From NCBI GenBank assembly GCA_002427475.1, contig DIRG01000047.1, positions 7,669 to 16,835 of the forward strand: DNA of 9,167 nt, in the 5' to 3' direction. Shown piece after piece: positions 6,624-9,167 of this stretch. Source of the stretch: Mageeibacillus sp. UBA5442. Its GTDB lineage: Bacteria > Bacillota > Clostridia > Saccharofermentanales > DTU023. Below the pieces are notes generated by a model. The model worked only from the letters and a program-made list of their open reading frames with translations. It had not been told where the DNA came from and ran no database searches. Position numbers and translations under genes: made by a program. The first letter of the stretch is position 1. Each line of letters begins with the position of its first letter.

Positions 6624-7504
6624 GACTCACCTCCGTAATATTGGAGGAAGATTTCTTCTAGGCTGAGGGTGGGGGCGGTGAGGTTTTCGAGCGGATAGCG
6701 TGCCATTAGCTGACTGAGCTCGTCCAAGTCCTGTAATACTGTTACGTCGACGGTGCGACCTGATATTTTGCTTTCCCCGCTGAATTCGGAGGCGAAAGCA
6801 ATGGCGGCTTTCTCGCTGGCTAGGGTTACGGAGTAGCGACGCAGCCGGTTTTGTCTGAGAGTTGCGATGTCGTCTTCGGCCACAAGTCGGCCACGGCGGA
6901 TAATGGCGACTCGGTCGCAGGTGCGCTCTACCTCCTCGAACATGTGGGAGGATAGCAGGACGGTTTTGCCGCGCATTTTCTCTTCTAAAATGAGGTCTAT
7001 GAAGCGGTTTTGCATCAGGGGGTCGAGTCCGCTGGTCGGTTCGTCCAGAATGAGGACTTCGGGGTCGTGCATGAAGGCGGCGACGATGCCGACCTTTTGG
7101 CGAGTGCCTTTGCTCATCTTTCTGATTTTCTCGGAGAGGTCGAGCTCGAAAAGCTCAGTGATCTCCTCGAGGCGCCAAGAGGTGCTTTTGCCGCGGTATT
7201 TGGCGAGGAAGCGGAGAAAGTCTTGACCGCTCATGTCAGGGAAGAGTGACATTTCACCCGGGATGTAGCCGAGCTTGCCTTGGATCGCGGGGCGCTCTTT
7301 CCAGCAGTCGCGACCATTAATGCTACAGGCGCCATGCTGCGGCCGTAAAAACCCCATCAGATGACGAATTGTCGTTGTCTTGCCGGCGCCGTTGGGGCCG
7401 AGAAAGCCGAAAACCTCACCTTCTTCGATCGCAAAGCTGAGGTCGAAGACGCCACGATCGCGACCGTAATCGCGCGTGAGGTCACGTACATGAATAACAC
7501 TCAT
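6620..7504 (-). CDS. ABC-2 exporter ATP-binding protein
   Basis: ATPase of 294 residues that drives the neighbouring permease. Walker A is GPNGAGKT (36-43), Walker B is VLILDE (150-155), the D-loop is SGLD (158-161) and the switch is His187 in SSHMFEE. The signature reads MSKGTRQKV (130-138) in place of LSGGQ, and the Q-loop position reads YIPGEMSLFP (80-89) without the usual glutamine. Both variants are common in this CcmA/EcsA-like exporter subfamily and do not imply a dead enzyme. Residues 220-294 form the small C-terminal domain usual for such exporters. The frame extends upstream to 7552, but those codons lie in the palindromic repeat. The ATG at 7504 has GGGAG six bases before it and matches the normal family start. 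Confidence 0.93.
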   Translation of the reverse strand: MSVIHVRDLTRDYGRDRGVFDLSFAIEEGEVFGFLGPNGAGKTTTIRHLMGFLRPQHGACSINGRDCWKERPAIQGKLGYIPGEMSLFPDMSGQDFLRFLAKYRGKSTSWRLEEITELFELDLSEKIRKMSKGTRQKVGIVAAFMHDPEVLILDEPTSGLDPLMQNRFIDLILEEKMRGKTVLLSSHMFEEVERTCDRVAIIRRGRLVAEDDIATLRQNRLRRYSVTLASEKAAIAFASEFSGESKISGRTVDVTVLQDLDELSQLMARYPLENLTAPTLSLEEIFLQYYGGES

Positions 7505-7529
7505 CAAAATCTCCCGTAATCTGTCAAAG

Positions 7530-7564
7530 AATTCACATTTGGTGCCAGGCACGAAATATGAATT
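7530..7564. repeat. Dispersed palindromic repeat, copy 2
   Basis: A 35-base near-perfect palindrome centred on A7547. The inner stem GTGCC/GGCAC (7542-7552) is followed by one G/G mismatch and an outer arm of 11 positions with a single mismatch, ending in AATT on both sides. It sits between the acetyltransferase stop (7569) and the ATPase start (7504), so it would form a hairpin in any read-through transcript. It has no T-run. It shares the 17-base block CATTTGGTGCCAGGCAC with copy 1. Confidence 0.85.
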
Positions 7565-7568
7565 GTCG

Positions 7569-7997
7569 CTAGTTTATTTCCATACTAAAGGCGATGATGC
7601 GGTTGACTTCCTTGAAACCGAGCTTGCGGTGGAAGGCTTCGCTCACTTTGTTTTCAATCTCGCAATCGGAAGCCAAATGATGGCAGTCATGTGCCAGCGC
7701 CCAGTTTTTGGCAAAGTCGATCAGTTCTCGTCCTGCGTTCTGGCGTCGGTATTCCTCTCGGACGTAGATGCCCTCAATGTAGGCAACCGGCCCATCGCTG
7801 CAGCCCTCAACATAATCCGTGCGAACAGAGAGACTGATGAAGCCGCACGGCTTACCGTCGCAATAGTAAAGGTATTCATTGGGAAGATGGCCCTTACTGC
7901 GCTCAGCCAGAAAGGCATCTGCCGCATCGTCCGGCCACAGACAAGAGCACAAAACAGCCCAATCCTTTTCGTTCTTGTTCGAGACCGGAATGATCAT
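7569..7997 (-). CDS. GNAT acetyltransferase, AAC(6')-I-like
   Basis: Acetyltransferase of 142 residues, close to the 145-150 usual for aminoglycoside 6'-N-acetyltransferases of the AAC(6')-I type. Features shared with that group are CGFISLSVRTDYVEGC (51-66), PVAYIEGIYVREEYRR (70-85), the coenzyme A loop RRQNAGREL (84-92), ASDCEIENKVS (109-119) and FHRKLGFKEVNRIIAFS (122-138). The first glycine of the coenzyme A loop (usually Q-G-x-G) is Asn87. Chromosomal members can acetylate aminoglycosides, but many close relatives have other or unknown substrates, so resistance is a possibility, not a finding. The ATG at 7997 overlaps the stop of the lipoprotein gene (ATGA) and has GAGG eight bases upstream. 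The frame stays open to 8066, but that lies inside the neighbour and has no better site. Confidence 0.85.
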   Translation of the reverse strand: MIIPVSNKNEKDWAVLCSCLWPDDAADAFLAERSKGHLPNEYLYYCDGKPCGFISLSVRTDYVEGCSDGPVAYIEGIYVREEYRRQNAGRELIDFAKNWALAHDCHHLASDCEIENKVSEAFHRKLGFKEVNRIIAFSMEIN

Positions 7998-9085
7998 CGC
8001 TGAACCTCGCTTACTTGACTGTAGACAACAGTAGCTAGCGCTTGATCGTCGACAACAATGACCCAAGTAAGGCCCGGATTGAGCACGAGTTCCTCGCCGT
8101 CCAGATAGTAGATAATCGGATCGGTGTGCGAAGCCTTGTCCCAGGTGATGTCGTGTTTTTTACCGCCTGTAAGATAAGTCGCCGCCACGTCCTCGTCGAC
8201 CCATTCGACCTTAGTATGTACTTCATTGGGCATCAGTCCATGCGGGCGGTGTAATACGATGATATTAGCTATCTCTAATGTTTCTTTCGTTTGCTCATCG
8301 ACTAATAGAACATCGTTATTTAGTTTGTTGTACACCTTGTTTTCCTCGTCATAAACGAAGGCCTCATTTAAACCGGAAAAACTGTACGCCACATGCACGA
8401 CAGGTTCTCCACCGCTTATGTCAACGAAGTTTTCGTGCACGCGCAAGCCCTCGACCGCTTCTTCGGGCTCGATGTCGCCGTAGGCATTTTCAGCCCAGGT
8501 ATATGCTCTTTCCATAGTGGTGTAAAGATTGTGCGGCGCCACTCTGTGGTCTGTGCGGTAAAACATCCCGTAAAAACCTTTGAGCGCATCAAGTATGCGA
8601 ATGTCGTTCACTACGGGGCTGGGCTCAATCACTCTGTAATTGCCTGCATAGGCATAAAAAGCCTGATGCTGTGCCACCAGGTCCAAATAGGCGGGGCGAG
8701 CGCTGCGTACAGGACCGACAACCCCTTCCTCTGCATCTGAAAGCATGAGCAGCCTGGTCGTGCGAGCCTCGGTCATCATTTGGTAGATGAGTTTTGCTTG
8801 TGAAAGTCCGGATTGCGGGCGAGCAGGGGCGACATTGTTGATCATGAAGGCTATTGGGTAGCGATCCGGGAAGAGGAGTTCAGCTTCAGGTGCCGGCGGC
8901 TCAGAAGTCGTGGAGGTGCTCGTGGTCGTAGTGGTGCTAGTCGTTGTTGTAGTAGTGCCAGTGGTTTGAGGTGGTAGCGTTGTCGTATCCGGCTCGGTTT
9001 CAGCCGGCTCACTGCCGCCGCAGGCTATTAATGACAGAATCATAATTAAGGACAAAAAAAGGATCGAAACTCTCTTCACACTCAT
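7994..9085 (-). CDS. DUF3048 domain lipoprotein (YerB-like)
   Basis: Exported lipoprotein of 363 residues. The N-terminus is a lipoprotein signal: KR at 4-5, a hydrophobic run (7-20) and lipobox LIAC with Cys22 as the lipid anchor. Residues 34-60 are almost all Thr and Ser, a flexible spacer likely to lift the domain through the cell wall. The DUF3048 N-terminal region follows from about 70 (FPDRYPIAFMINNVAPARPQ; later GPVRSARPAYLDL at 124-136), and the DUF3048_C part fills about 225-355. In Bacillus the relative is YerB; its biochemical role is not established. The ATG at 9085 has AAAGGAG eight bases upstream and follows a promoter with a perfect -10 box. The downstream acetyltransferase overlaps it by four bases. 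The Thr tract is coded by simple ACN repeats (8906-8986), which may vary in length. Confidence 0.92.
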   Translation of the reverse strand: MSVKRVSILFLSLIMILSLIACGGSEPAETEPDTTTLPPQTTGTTTTTTSTTTTTSTSTTSEPPAPEAELLFPDRYPIAFMINNVAPARPQSGLSQAKLIYQMMTEARTTRLLMLSDAEEGVVGPVRSARPAYLDLVAQHQAFYAYAGNYRVIEPSPVVNDIRILDALKGFYGMFYRTDHRVAPHNLYTTMERAYTWAENAYGDIEPEEAVEGLRVHENFVDISGGEPVVHVAYSFSGLNEAFVYDEENKVYNKLNNDVLLVDEQTKETLEIANIIVLHRPHGLMPNEVHTKVEWVDEDVAATYLTGGKKHDITWDKASHTDPIIYYLDGEELVLNPGLTWVIVVDDQALATVVYSQVSEVQR

Positions 9086-9127
9086 GTTCTTATCTCCTTT
9101 AAGGCTTAAGGTGGTTTATTAATAAGT

Positions 9128-9157
9128 ATTATACAACGCAGCGAGCGCTTAAGTCAC
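9128..9157 (-). promoter_or_regulatory. Promoter of the lipoprotein-acetyltransferase operon
   Basis: On the minus strand there is a perfect TATAAT (9128-9133) with a weaker GTGACT (9152-9157) 18 bases upstream. The leader to the ATG at 9085 is about 36 bases and contains the ribosome site. Confidence 0.6.
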
Positions 9158-9167
9158 AATCTGTGCC
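9154..9167. repeat. Possible half copy of the palindromic repeat at right edge
   Basis: TCACAATCTGTGCC resembles the left arm plus half core of copy 2 (TCACATTTGGTGCC, 11 of 14 identical). The window ends where the second half of the core would begin. The left edge of the window starts with GGCACGAAA, matching the opposite half. Sequence beyond the edges is needed to confirm either. Confidence 0.4.

Noticed and set aside
6064..6630. 188-codon minus-strand frame overlapping the permease gene
   Set aside because: Shadow frame: rich in His, Arg and Pro with no recognisable domain, while the overlapping frame has clear membrane helices and family motifs.
7522..7527. TTGACA on the minus strand just before the ATPase start
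   Set aside because: Its -10 position would fall on the start codon and shows no TATAAT-like sequence, so it is not a usable promoter for this gene.
7505..7552. N-terminal extension of the exporter ATPase beginning MPGTKCEF
   Set aside because: These codons are a translation of the palindromic repeat. The ATG at 7504 has its own ribosome site and matches the family start.

Overview
The window looks like a chromosomal segment of a Bacillota (Firmicutes) bacterium, probably clostridial. The support is the gene content: an MptD-type ECF transporter, a DUF1836 regulator, a DUF3048 lipoprotein and an AAC(6')-type acetyltransferase. Strong purine-rich Shine-Dalgarno sites, a TTG start and tightly overlapping genes agree with this. 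The species cannot be named from the sequence. I saw no rRNA, tRNA, CRISPR array or intact transposase.

Layout from left to right. (1) 20-2642, minus strand: a complete three-gene energy-coupling-factor transporter in the order S component, EcfT, fused two-domain EcfA. (2) 2719-3348, minus: a DUF1836 regulator with a lysine-rich tail. (3) 3349-3488: a divergent promoter region with a near-consensus sigma-A promoter and several TGACA half-sites. (4) 3489-4217, plus: a cytoplasmic SGNH/GDSL hydrolase. (5) 4218-5139: a decayed stretch of about 0.9 kb without an intact gene. It holds a frameshifted relic ORF, the 3' end of a group II intron (domains V and VI fold convincingly, no reverse transcriptase), and a membrane-protein fragment that begins where the intron ends. 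(6) 5140-7504, minus: a coupled ABC-2 exporter ATPase and permease followed by the tRNA methyltransferase TrmO. (7) 7569-9085, minus: a DUF3048 lipoprotein overlapping an AAC(6')-type GNAT acetyltransferase, with a promoter near the right edge.

A palindromic intergenic repeat with core GTGCCAGGCAC lies on each side of the exporter-TrmO block (about 5109-5141 and 7530-7564), and both window edges carry what may be cut copies. The base skew of the exporter block is opposite to that of the ECF block although both are read leftwards, which suggests rearrangement or separate origin.

Working together: the ECF genes form one uptake system, perhaps controlled with the DUF1836 gene beside it. The ATPase and permease form one exporter, and TrmO probably rides on the same transcript. 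The lipoprotein and acetyltransferase are translationally coupled. I do not see a clearly new defence or biosynthetic system. The best leads are the dispersed palindrome, the intron remnant with its flanking relics, and the half-site cluster between the divergent genes.
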